Shown piece after piece: positions 6,224 through 12,367 of a stretch of DNA of 27,712 nucleotides. Source of the DNA: a virus; the IMG/VR virus record IMGVR_UViG_3300031673_000376, positions 1-27,712 of that record; one strand, given 5' to 3'. Each line of letters starts with the position of its first letter. Position 1 is the first letter of the stretch. Both the position numbers and the translations under genes were made by a program. The notes beneath the pieces are model-generated. The model ran no database searches. It was given only the letters and a program-made list of their open reading frames with translations, and was not told the origin of the DNA.

Positions 6224-6758
6224 CCGGCAATTCATCCATCGGGACAACACAGACATCCTGTCGAAAGTTAAAATCAGGAAGGCCGTGGCTGACCTACTCG
6301 ACAATCCGGCGGTCTTCGATGTCTTCCCCGGCTCCGGCATGATGCACCGGCACATTTGGCATCAGTATCCCTATCAGGCGAACCCGCTACCACTGGAAGA
6401 CATTAAGAGCATCGAAGCCAACCTGGTGGATGTGGACACCTACTCAAACCCTTGGCCGGTGATTGAAAGGCTGTTGCCGCTCTGTGCCGCCGATCCGCTG
6501 GGGATCGTGGCGACGGACGCGGCCCTTGCCAGCCTAAAATTCGGCGGCAGAGTCCCGATCTGGGCGATTGAACTGTGCGGCTGCCAGCAAACCAAAAGGT
6601 CCAAATTGTGGCTAATCCATCATTACGAGGCCGCCTGTCTAAAGCATATGGAGCATATAGCGGCAACGGTCGGGCGGAAGGTGGCATCGGCGCAGATAGT
6701 TCGCGGCGGCCATGCCAGGCAGATGGGATATTGGGGATTTTTGATCGGGAGAGTCTGA
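6177..6758 (+). CDS. Methyltransferase-like protein, start uncertain
   Basis: From residue 20 on (FIHRDNTDILSKVKIRKAV) the frame looks like a real protein. AVFDVFPGSGMMHRHIW (residues 45-61) resembles SAM-binding motif I, and LVDVDTYSNPW (83-93) resembles the catalytic-strand region of Rossmann-fold methyltransferases. The distance between these is short, so a strand-helix unit that normally holds the SAM ribose-binding acidic residue may be missing. The only ATG before this region, at 6177, lies inside the ParB-like gene, and its first 19 residues are Arg/Ser-rich shadow sequence. The true start may be a rare codon near 6221, or the gene may have lost its front. It could be the separated partner of the ParB-like protein. 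The final part (HIAATVGRKVASAQIVRGGHA) is of unknown role. Confidence 0.5.
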   Translation: MTRRPARSAATSSRRSRQFIHRDNTDILSKVKIRKAVADLLDNPAVFDVFPGSGMMHRHIWHQYPYQANPLPLEDIKSIEANLVDVDTYSNPWPVIERLLPLCAADPLGIVATDAALASLKFGGRVPIWAIELCGCQQTKRSKLWLIHHYEAACLKHMEHIAATVGRKVASAQIVRGGHARQMGYWGFLIGRV

Positions 6759-6847
6759 AAGTCGGTGAGCTAACCTGTTGTATATAAACGATTTACAGCG
6801 CAAGAGCAAGCGGGGCAAAACGGGTAGTGGCAGAAAATGGAGTCGAG

Positions 6848-6902
6848 GCCGTAAACTGTTGCGTAGAAATGTTTTACAGGCGCGATTTACGGCGTCTTTT
6901 TT
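6848..6902 (+). terminator. Candidate Rho-independent terminator
   Basis: GCCGTAAA (6848-6855) pairs with TTTACGGC (6886-6893), and a smaller CTGT/ACAG stem can form inside the 30-base loop. A run TCTTTTTT follows directly. It lies after the last gene of the replication/recombination block and before the next promoter, a sensible place for termination. The long loop lowers confidence. Confidence 0.45.
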
Positions 6903-7003
6903 GGAAACGGGTATAATTACATAGGCCGGAATAAAAAGATCGATTATGGGACACGTGCGGAGGACGATATTTTGGGGCGAAAGACGAAAAGCAAGAAAAA
7001 GGC

Positions 7004-7032
7004 TTGACATGACGTATATAATAGACTATATT
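7004..7032 (+). promoter_or_regulatory. Sigma70-type promoter
   Basis: TTGACA (7004-7009) is a perfect -35 element, and TATATT (7027-7032) matches the -10 consensus at five of six positions, with the ideal 17-base spacer. Transcription would start near 7039 and read into the gene at 7093, whose ribosome binding site GGAAGGAG lies in the leader. This is the best promoter match found in the window. Confidence 0.7.
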
Positions 7033-7092
7033 ATTAGCAGAGATGGTTGAGCAACCTCAACGCCGCCCGATGGGGCGGAAGGAGCGGAGACG

Positions 7093-7389
7093 ATGGGCGC
7101 GAAATGGGAAATGGTCGAGGAGACCGCAGGAGAGCAGTTCCTGCTCTTGCGACGGACCACCGACGGCAAAATGACCGTCGTGGAGTATTCCCGCGAGCAC
7201 GGTCAGGTTTATTCGGCCATGCCGGGCGATATGCCCGAGGGGAGCGGTCGCTGGTATGCCAGATTCAGCGATGCCGGAATCGATTACGTAGCATCGGGCT
7301 ATTCACCGAGCTACGCCCGGAGAATTTTCCGGGAACTCAAGGCAGACATTGAGTATGATCATCGGTTGCTGGCGGAGGCCGTGGCTTAG
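7093..7389 (+). CDS. Hypothetical protein, first gene after the promoter
   Basis: The 98-residue protein has a beta-rich start (MGAKWEMVEETAGEQFLLLRR) and an SPSYARRIFRELKADIEYD helix near the end. It could be a small single-domain protein. GGAAGGAG stands before the ATG at normal spacing, and the gene is the first in the transcript from the 7004 promoter, so it may be strongly or early expressed. First-position small genes of this kind in phages are often host-takeover or anti-defence proteins, but nothing in the sequence proves that here. No family recognised. Confidence 0.65.
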   Translation: MGAKWEMVEETAGEQFLLLRRTTDGKMTVVEYSREHGQVYSAMPGDMPEGSGRWYARFSDAGIDYVASGYSPSYARRIFRELKADIEYDHRLLAEAVA

Positions 7390-7413
7390 ACGGATTCGGT
7401 CCAAGGAGTCGTG

Positions 7414-7593
7414 ATGCAACCAGTGGAGATAGGAGACTGGATCAAGGACAGGTCCGGCCTGCCCTTCCGGGGCAAAGTTGAAAGTCGCGTCTTGATCGGC
7501 GGCAAAATACCGGGATTTAAGGTCTGGACTGGCGATGATAGATATGAGCTCGCCGTGGAATCCGAGGTTGAATTATGGTTCAAAGCGGAATAA
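7414..7593 (+). CDS. Small hypothetical protein
   Basis: A 59-residue frame begins MQPVEIGDWIKDRSGLPF and is rich in beta-strand-like segments (GKVESRVLIGG, GFKVWTGDDRYEL), suggesting a compact SH3- or OB-like barrel, which is only a visual guess. AAGGAG at 7403-7408 is 5 bases before the ATG at 7414 and only 2 before the GTG at 7411, so the ATG is chosen. It overlaps the XRE gene by 19 bases. Confidence 0.6.
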   Translation: MQPVEIGDWIKDRSGLPFRGKVESRVLIGGKIPGFKVWTGDDRYELAVESEVELWFKAE

Positions 7594-7784
7594 GCGCCCA
7601 GGACAATGGGCTGAAATCGTGGCGAGCCGCAAACGGCTACACCCAGGCCCGGCTCGCCGCCGCCCTCGGCGTGACCGTCACCACGGTCTCGCGGTGGGAG
7701 TCCGGCCTACATCCGTTGCCGCCCTATCTCGGCCTGGCGCTGGAACGGCTGGCCGAAAAAACCGAAACCCCGGAGGGCACATGA
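7575..7784 (+). CDS. XRE-family helix-turn-helix DNA-binding protein
   Basis: The 69-residue protein is essentially one lambda-repressor-like HTH domain. LKSWRAANGYTQARLAAALGV forms helices 1 and 2, and TVTTVSRWESG is the recognition-helix region. It is too short to carry the usual C-terminal dimerisation or cleavage domain, so it resembles Cro-like or small autorepressor proteins. A natural target is the promoter region at 7004-7032 upstream. The gene sits inside an overlapping cluster, sharing 19 bases with the gene before and an ATGA junction with the radical SAM gene after. Confidence 0.8.
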   Translation: MVQSGISAQDNGLKSWRAANGYTQARLAAALGVTVTTVSRWESGLHPLPPYLGLALERLAEKTETPEGT

Positions 7785-8494
7785 AGGCTGTCTACGAACC
7801 GAAAGGCCGCGCCGCCGAGTATTGCGACCTGGCGGCCAATCTTTACGCCGGCTGCGGCCACCGCTGCGGATATTGCTATATGCCAGCGATCCGGCATCAG
7901 ACGGTTGATACCTTCGGCTGCGCCGCGCCGAGGCTGGGCATTATCCAGGCCCTTGAGGCCGAGCTGCCCGGATACTGGGGCCGCGAAGTGCTCCTGTGTT
8001 TCTCCTGCGACCCCTACCAGCCAATCGAGGCCGAGCACGGCCTGACCCGGCGAACGCTCGAATTGATGCGCGACGCCGATGTGATCCCGCGCATCCTCAC
8101 CAAGGCGAGCCTCGCCCGGCGCGATTTCGATCTAATCCGGCAGGCGCACGGAATTTTCGGCATGACCCTGACGTTCATCACGCCGGAGAAGTCGCGCCAT
8201 TGGGAGCCGGGAGCCGCGCCGCCGGAGGATCGGTTCGAGACGCTGCGGCTGGCGAAGGCCGCCGGGATAGCGACCTGGGCCAGCCTTGAGCCTGTGATCG
8301 ATCCAGCCGAGACGCTGGCGATCATCGAGCGGACTCACGGCTACGTTGACCACTACAAGGTCGGCACCCTGAATCACCGCGCCGAGGCCCGCGAAATCGA
8401 TTGGCCCGTATTTGCCCGAGCGGTCAAGGCCAAACTGGAATCCTTGGGCGCGGCATATTACCTCAAGGCCGACCTGCGCCGGTGGCTGGCCTGA
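7781..8494 (+). CDS. Radical SAM protein, spore-photoproduct-lyase-related (SplB-like)
   Basis: The 237-residue protein contains the iron-sulfur cluster motif CxxxCxxC at Cys25, Cys29 and Cys32 (GCGHRCGYCYMP), placing it in the radical SAM superfamily, which uses a [4Fe-4S] cluster to split SAM into a 5'-deoxyadenosyl radical. LCFSCDPYQPIE, ILTKASLARRDFDLI, ITPEKSRHWEPGAAPPEDR and WASLEPVIDP are typical of the SplB-like group often found in phages. The substrate in phages is unknown: DNA lesion repair, nucleotide or tRNA modification are all possible. The ATG at 7781 overlaps the XRE stop; a longer frame starting at 7535 is out-of-frame shadow. A promoter lies just after the gene. Confidence 0.85.
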   Translation: MKAVYEPKGRAAEYCDLAANLYAGCGHRCGYCYMPAIRHQTVDTFGCAAPRLGIIQALEAELPGYWGREVLLCFSCDPYQPIEAEHGLTRRTLELMRDADVIPRILTKASLARRDFDLIRQAHGIFGMTLTFITPEKSRHWEPGAAPPEDRFETLRLAKAAGIATWASLEPVIDPAETLAIIERTHGYVDHYKVGTLNHRAEAREIDWPVFARAVKAKLESLGAAYYLKADLRRWLA

Positions 8495-8528
8495 CTGACC
8501 CCGCGTCGGGGGGACCGCCGGGGACCCC

Positions 8529-8557
8529 TTGACCGGAAGGCCGCCGGGGGGTATATT
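8529..8557 (+). promoter_or_regulatory. Candidate late-module promoter
   Basis: TTGACC (8529-8534) and TATATT (8552-8557) each match the consensus at five of six positions and are exactly 17 bases apart, within an otherwise very GC-rich stretch. A CCCCG-CGT-CGGGG hairpin (8499-8511) sits just upstream and may insulate it from the radical SAM operon. The predicted start near 8564 is only about 3 bases before the first ATG, so that gene would be read from a nearly leaderless transcript. Confidence 0.6.
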
Positions 8558-8566
8558 GGAGACGAC

Positions 8567-8764
8567 ATGAGTGAGCTTGAGTATCATCCCGTCGGATTGA
8601 CGCCGGAGGACCGCCGGTTCCTTGAGGCTCACTGGAAGGGGCGTCCGAGCCCCTACGTGCCGATTCTCCCCCTGGACGCCGCAGACGGTACAGGCCGGGC
8701 ATTGCCTACCTTGGGCGATTCCGGGATGGCCGGGGCCGAGCAGGCGGATAAACCCGAGCCATGA
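8567..8764 (+). CDS. Small hypothetical protein at the start of the late module
   Basis: The 65-residue frame starts MSELEYHPVGLTPEDRRFLEAHWKG, with one amphipathic helix, then a Pro/Gly-rich tail. GGAGA lies 4 bases before the ATG, but it would be lost from transcripts that begin at the 8529 promoter. The stop overlaps the next gene in an ATGA junction. It resembles small proteins often seen near phage small terminases, but no function can be assigned. Confidence 0.55.
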   Translation: MSELEYHPVGLTPEDRRFLEAHWKGRPSPYVPILPLDAADGTGRALPTLGDSGMAGAEQADKPEP

Positions 8765-8913
8765 GGACGGCTCTGACCGTCGGTTCGCTGGCCCTGCTCG
8801 GCCTCAGCCTGTTCCGCGTGGCGACCGAGAATTGGGGACCGGACGCCTGGTATCTGCTGGCCGGCGGATCGCTGGTCCTGGCGCTGCTGGCGGTAGCGTG
8901 GAGGAAACCGTGA
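8761..8913 (+). CDS. Small two-helix membrane protein
   Basis: Fifty codons encode MRTALTVGSLALLGLSLFR, a polar turn (VATENWGPDAWY) and LLAGGSLVLALLAVAWRKP. Two hydrophobic segments with a short polar hinge and a basic end predict a hairpin membrane protein. It is coupled on both sides by ATGA and GTGA overlaps with its neighbours. Its size and topology fit a holin-like or superinfection-exclusion peptide, but the position before the terminase is unusual for lysis genes, so the role is open. Confidence 0.6.
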   Translation: MRTALTVGSLALLGLSLFRVATENWGPDAWYLLAGGSLVLALLAVAWRKP

Positions 8914-9389
8914 CCGAGACCCTCCAGCACCGGGAGGCGTTCGACTACTACTACGGTCTCGGCGAGGGCCGGACCCTCGAAGCGGTCGCCGCCCAGTTTG
9001 GTGTCGTCAAGCGGACGGCGGAGCAGTGGAGCCGGTCCCTTGAGTGGCAGCGGCGCGTGGCCGAGCGGGACCGCGTGAACGGCGAGGCGCTGGAGCGCCG
9101 GACCGACCAGGCCGTCGTCCGGTCGACCGCGCAGCACCTCCAGGAGATCAACCAGAGCCTCAACCTGATCCGGCTGTCCCTGGCGACGGCCCTGGTGAAG
9201 AACGGCGAGGGCAAGCTGAAGCTCAACCCGACGCTGAGCGTGAAGGACATCGAGGACATGAAAAGGCTCGTGGACTGCCACGTGAACCTCATCAAGGCCG
9301 ACCGCCTGGTGCGCGGCGAGACCACCGACAGCCACGAGATCAAGATTCGCGTCAAGCCGGCGCCGGGGATCGGGCCGGAGGACGCCTGA
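8910..9389 (+). CDS. Small terminase subunit-like DNA-binding protein
   Basis: The 159-residue protein begins with an HTH domain of the type seen in phage small terminases: REAFDYYYGLGEGRTLEAVAAQFGVVKRTAEQWSRSLEWQRRV. The middle is strongly helical (LQEINQSLNLIRLSLATALV, DIEDMKRLVDCHVNLIKADRLV), as expected for the oligomerising core, and the C-terminal segment is short and flexible. TerS binds the packaging site and regulates TerL, encoded 1.7 kb downstream. The GTG at 8910 is preferred because GGAGG stands 5 bases before it and it forms a GTGA overlap; the longer upstream frame is shadow. Other HTH-type regulators share this pattern, so the call is probable, not certain. Confidence 0.68.
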   Translation: MTETLQHREAFDYYYGLGEGRTLEAVAAQFGVVKRTAEQWSRSLEWQRRVAERDRVNGEALERRTDQAVVRSTAQHLQEINQSLNLIRLSLATALVKNGEGKLKLNPTLSVKDIEDMKRLVDCHVNLIKADRLVRGETTDSHEIKIRVKPAPGIGPEDA

Positions 9390-9410
9390 CCCAAACCGAG
9401 AGGAGGGAAC

Positions 9411-9620
9411 ATGCCAGCAGACATGACCGCGGACGGCCTTGCCCGCATCGAGGCCGCCCTGAAGAAGGAACTCGAAGCCACGGCGGAGGAGCTGCGCCGG
9501 CTCCAGCAGCAGCGCAACGACCTGGAGCGCGACCTCGGCGAAGTCATGGCGGCCCGGCGGTTCATGGAGCGGATCGCCGCCCGCGAGGCGCGGGAGAAGA
9601 AAGCCGGGGCGAAGCCGTGA
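9411..9620 (+). CDS. Short coiled-coil protein
   Basis: Sixty-nine residues are almost entirely one charged coiled coil (IEAALKKELEATAEELRRLQ and following), ending in a basic tail EKKAGAKP. AGGAGGG precedes the ATG. It ends in a GTGA overlap with the next gene. It probably acts as an oligomeric accessory protein, but no family or partner can be named. Confidence 0.6.
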   Translation: MPADMTADGLARIEAALKKELEATAEELRRLQQQRNDLERDLGEVMAARRFMERIAAREAREKKAGAKP

Positions 9621-10135
9621 TCCCCGCCGATGTCACGCCCGGCCTGGTCGCCAAGTACCAGGCGGCGACGGAGCTCCAGGATGCCATCGGGCGGCGGCCC
9701 TTCCCGGAGATGGTGGCCGCGCTCCCGATGCTGGTCTGGGACCGCCGGATCGGCCGCGTCTGCGTGGCCCTGTGGGCCTCCCGGCGGACAATGGCCCGGC
9801 TCGGCGAGCCGATGCCGGAGCGCGGCGGTCTGCCGTTCATGCTGATCGACGCCGACCGCGCCCGGGAGCGGGAGCCGGCGGGGGAGCCGAGGGCCGTCCC
9901 GGACGGCGAGTGCCCGGTGGTCTTCCTGCCGGACCAGGGATATCTCCAGCGGATGATCGGGCAGGCGCGGGGAGAGGACATCGTTCTGGTATTCTGGACG
10001 TTCATCGATGACTATCTGGACGCCGACAAGGACTACGAGGGCAAGACCGCCGACGAAATCTGGCTGGACTTTTACATGAGCTGGAAACATGGCAAAACCT
10101 GGAGGGAGGGAGCATGGCAGACAAGCGAGATTTGA
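9617..10135 (+). CDS. Hypothetical protein with a conserved-looking C-terminal acidic segment
   Basis: The GTG at 9617 overlaps the preceding stop and 172 codons follow; a longer upstream frame is shadow of other genes. Segments PFPEMVAALPMLVWDRR and CVALWASRRTMARLGEPM look like a folded domain. The C-terminal part has FWTFIDDYLDADKDYEGK then DEIWLDFYMSWKHGKTW, rich in aromatic and acidic residues. I do not recognise the family. The position between TerS and TerL suggests a packaging or head accessory role. Its last 22 bases overlap the next gene. Confidence 0.6.
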   Translation: MIPADVTPGLVAKYQAATELQDAIGRRPFPEMVAALPMLVWDRRIGRVCVALWASRRTMARLGEPMPERGGLPFMLIDADRAREREPAGEPRAVPDGECPVVFLPDQGYLQRMIGQARGEDIVLVFWTFIDDYLDADKDYEGKTADEIWLDFYMSWKHGKTWREGAWQTSEI

Positions 10136-10392
10136 CGCCCGAGGAGGAGGCCGCCCTGGCGCGCGCCGCCGCCGAGAAGGCCCGGGCCGAGCGCGAGGCG
10201 CGGGTCAAGCGCGACCTGGAGGTTAACGGCCTGCGAGGGGTGAACCGGCAGACGATCCTCGCGACGGCCGGCCGGCGGCACGTCCTGACGGTCCACTGCG
10301 AGATCGAGTTCGCCGACCGGGAGGACGCGCGGGAGGCCCAGCGGCAGATCGGGGCGCTGCGGCCGCTGAGGCTTCAAGGGCTACGGAAGTAG
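10114..10392 (+). CDS. Hypothetical protein with helical N terminus
   Basis: The 92-residue protein has a long Ala/Glu/Arg helix (EEEAALARAAAEKARAEREA), followed by a strand-rich part (TILATAGRRHVLTVHCEIEF) and a final helix (DREDAREAQRQIGALRPL). The ATG has GGAGGGAG upstream within the previous gene. It is the last gene before the GGCNN repeat array. No recognised family. Confidence 0.55.
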   Translation: MADKRDLTPEEEAALARAAAEKARAEREARVKRDLEVNGLRGVNRQTILATAGRRHVLTVHCEIEFADREDAREAQRQIGALRPLRLQGLRK

Positions 10393-10399
10393 GCGGCGA

Positions 10400-10454
10400 G
10401 GCACGGCTTGGCGTGGCTTGGCACGGCATGGCGGGGCGTGGCAAGGCGTGGCAC
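10400..10454 (+). repeat. Array of eleven GGCNN pentamers
   Basis: From 10400 the sequence is strictly 5-base periodic: GGCAC, GGCTT, GGCGT, GGCTT, GGCAC, GGCAT, GGCGG, GGCGT, GGCAA, GGCGT, GGCAC. The first three bases never vary, while the last two do. It lies in a non-coding gap of about 150 bases between two genes. From memory, similar GGC-pentamer runs occur in intergenic gaps of unrelated phages with no assigned function. It is neither a CRISPR array nor an ordinary codon repeat. Confidence 0.85.
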
Positions 10455-10462
10455 GGGTTGAC

Positions 10463-10499
10463 GGTTGTCGCCCTGTCCGATCTGGGCGGGGCGACAGCC
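10463..10499 (+). other. Strong hairpin next to the GGCNN array
   Basis: GGTTGTCGCCC (10463-10473) pairs with GGGCGACAGCC (10489-10499) over 11 bases with a single G-U pair and a 15-base loop. It is followed by seven A residues rather than U, so it is not a terminator on this strand. It ends 48 bases before the next ATG and could protect or process the mRNA or control that gene. Confidence 0.65.
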
Positions 10500-10546
10500 A
10501 AAAAAAGAAGACAAAGCGTGGTTTCTTTTAACCGGAGGGTGAAGTG

Positions 10547-11074
10547 ATGGGCATGGTTTATCAGTGGAAATCGGGAGCACGGTTCGGGGTCGATCCCCAA
10601 GTCGCGCATGAGTGTTTTGAAACCATACGGGAGAAGAATGACGGCAAGCTTCAGCCGCCGGCAATCGTGAAGGCCGCTAAAGGCAAAAAATCTCCCCTTC
10701 ATTCCGTGTTCGAATGGGATGATACCATAGCCGGCCAGGAACATAGGCTCTGGCAGGCTCGCCAGCTTGTCGCTTGTCTGGTGGTCATTTACGAAACGGA
10801 GGAGAAGGAAAGTGAGCCGATAAGGGCCTATGTCAGCCTGCCGGATGATGACGGCGAACGCAGTTATTGTTCGGTGCCGGACGCCCTGTCCGACGAAGAG
10901 CAGCGCAAGAGCGTTTTTCAAGATGCGCTCAGCGGACTCCTGATCTGGCGTAATAAGTTCCGGGGGCTGAACGAATTCACCAAGGTCTTCATGGCGATAG
11001 ACGACCTGCAACTCGGACTTGACCTGGAAAATGAAGTCCAGGAGGCCGGTCTCGCCGAGAAGGTGATACAATAA
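10547..11074 (+). CDS. Conserved phage protein of unknown function
   Basis: The 175-residue protein begins MGMVYQWKSGARFGVDPQVAHE and contains LQPPAIVKAAKGKKSPLH, FEWDDTIAGQEHRLWQARQL and PIRAYVSL. I recognise this pattern from uncharacterised proteins in many phages, often near terminase or replication genes. GGAGGG at 10534-10539 is 7 bases before the ATG at 10547 and 4 before an in-frame GTG at 10544, so the ATG is preferred. Codon choice and base composition are AT-richer than TerL right after it, which hints at a separate origin for the pentamer-array/gene segment. Confidence 0.7.
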   Translation: MGMVYQWKSGARFGVDPQVAHECFETIREKNDGKLQPPAIVKAAKGKKSPLHSVFEWDDTIAGQEHRLWQARQLVACLVVIYETEEKESEPIRAYVSLPDDDGERSYCSVPDALSDEEQRKSVFQDALSGLLIWRNKFRGLNEFTKVFMAIDDLQLGLDLENEVQEAGLAEKVIQ

Positions 11075-11078
11075 CGGC

Positions 11079-12341
11079 ATGGACCTGGACATCGACCTGA
11101 CCGGCCTCCGCGAGACCGTCAACGACGCCTTCTGGCCGCTGATGACCTGCCGCAAGCGCTTCCTGGTCCTCCGGGGCGGTGCCGGCGCGGGCAAGTCGCA
11201 GTTCTGCGCCCAGAAGCTTCTCACGCGGCGCATCCTCGGCCTCCAGCGCGGCATCCGGCACAGCTTCCTCCTACTGCGCAAGACCGGTCCGGCGGCGCGG
11301 CGGTCCGTGTTCAGGGACATGAAGGACTGGATCGCCGAGTGGGAGCTGCGCCCGCTGGTCGAGACGCACGAGACGGACATGACGTTCCACTGGATCGACG
11401 GGACGGTCGACTACTGCCAGGGCGTGGACGATCCGGAGAAGCTCAAGAGCTTGAGCGGGATCACGACGGCCTGGATGGAGGAGGCGACGGAGTTCACCCC
11501 AGATGACTTCACGCAGGTCAACCTCCGGCTCCGGGGCCGCCGGGGGCCGCATGACCGCCCGCTGACCTACTTCCAGATCATGCTCAGCTTCAACCCGATC
11601 AGCCGCCGCAACTGGGTCTACCAGCACTTCTTCGACCCGAAAACCCCGGCGCACCGGCTCCAGCAGACGGAGCTCCACCACTCGACCTACAAGGACAACC
11701 GCTTCCTGGACGACGACTACCGGGGCCAGCTTGAGGCCTATGAGCGGGAGAACGAGAACTACCACCGGGTCTACACGCTCGGCGAGTGGGGCGAGCTGAG
11801 GGGCCTGATCTATGATAACTGGCGCGTCGAGGACGACTGGCCCGGCAGCTTCGACATCGTGATCTACGGCCTCGACTTCGGCTTCACGGTCGAGACCGCC
11901 CTGGTGGAGATCGGCATCCGGGACGGCGAGCCGTGGCTGCGCGAGCTGGTCTACGAGCGGGGGATGACGAACCGGGAGCTGATCGCCCGGATGGGCGAGC
12001 TCGGCGTCAACCGGGGCTGGGAGATAATCGCCGACGAGGAGAAGCCGGAGGCCATCAAGGAGATCGGGGACGCGGGCTACTCCGTCCGGGCCTGCGAGAA
12101 GGGGCCCGGGTCAGTCATGGCCGGGATCGACGTGTGCAAGCGGCGGACAATGCACGTGCATCGCGGCTCCGTCGGGCTGATCAAGGAGCTGGAGGGCTAC
12201 CGCTGGCGAGAGAAGAACGGGATGCCGCTCGACGAGCCGATCAAGCTGAACGACCACGGACTCGACGCGGTCCGGTATAGTCTGCACTACCTGCACGACC
12301 TGGAAACCGGGGGCCGTCCCCGCATCCGGCGGATCACGTAG
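11079..12341 (+). CDS. terL: Terminase large subunit (TerL, PBSX/XtmB type)
   Basis: This 420-residue protein is the DNA-packaging motor. The ATPase half has Walker A GGAGAGKS (residues 33-40) and a Walker B/catalytic Glu region ITTAWMEEATEF (128-139), followed by a coupling-type segment LSFNPISRRNWV. The C-terminal RNase H-like nuclease half shows YGLDFGFT (Asp266), IIADEEKPEAI (Asp319) and NDHGLDAVRYSLHYL (Asp392/Asp396), the expected metal-binding acids. The length is normal for the PBSX-type family. The ATG lies 4 bases after the preceding stop with only a weak ribosome binding site, so coupling to the upstream gene is likely. The portal gene is 2.6 kb downstream, with an unusually long set of accessory genes between. 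Confidence 0.93.
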   Translation: MDLDIDLTGLRETVNDAFWPLMTCRKRFLVLRGGAGAGKSQFCAQKLLTRRILGLQRGIRHSFLLLRKTGPAARRSVFRDMKDWIAEWELRPLVETHETDMTFHWIDGTVDYCQGVDDPEKLKSLSGITTAWMEEATEFTPDDFTQVNLRLRGRRGPHDRPLTYFQIMLSFNPISRRNWVYQHFFDPKTPAHRLQQTELHHSTYKDNRFLDDDYRGQLEAYERENENYHRVYTLGEWGELRGLIYDNWRVEDDWPGSFDIVIYGLDFGFTVETALVEIGIRDGEPWLRELVYERGMTNRELIARMGELGVNRGWEIIADEEKPEAIKEIGDAGYSVRACEKGPGSVMAGIDVCKRRTMHVHRGSVGLIKELEGYRWREKNGMPLDEPIKLNDHGLDAVRYSLHYLHDLETGGRPRIRRIT

Positions 12342-12367
12342 GCCGTTAAACCAAGGAGGCTGAGGAC

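Larger units (their letters stand above)
6759..7092. other. Intergenic control region without a convincing gene
   Basis: About 330 bases carry no supported gene. The stretch is AT-richer than its surroundings. It contains the candidate terminator (6848-6902), the promoter (7004-7032) and a near-identical 12-base direct repeat, CGATTTAC(A/G)GCG, at 6789-6800 and 6883-6894. Short frames here (30-49 codons) lack ribosome binding sites. It separates the replication block from the XRE/radical SAM block and is the most likely regulatory switch region in the window. Confidence 0.5.

Noticed and set aside
6912-6917. Perfect TATAAT in the control region
   Set aside because: No acceptable -35 hexamer is found 15-19 bases upstream and there is no extended -10 TG, so it was not called a promoter.
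6778-6927. Basic 49-codon frame from a TTG in the control region
   Set aside because: It lacks a ribosome binding site, overlaps the candidate terminator stem and has no recognisable pattern.
10400-10454. GGCNN array as a CRISPR array
   Set aside because: The period is 5 bases with no spacers and no conserved long repeat, and no cas gene is present.
10463-10499. Hairpin after the pentamer array as a Rho-independent terminator
   Set aside because: It is followed by A residues, not T, on the plus strand. On the minus strand the T run would precede the hairpin, so neither orientation fits.
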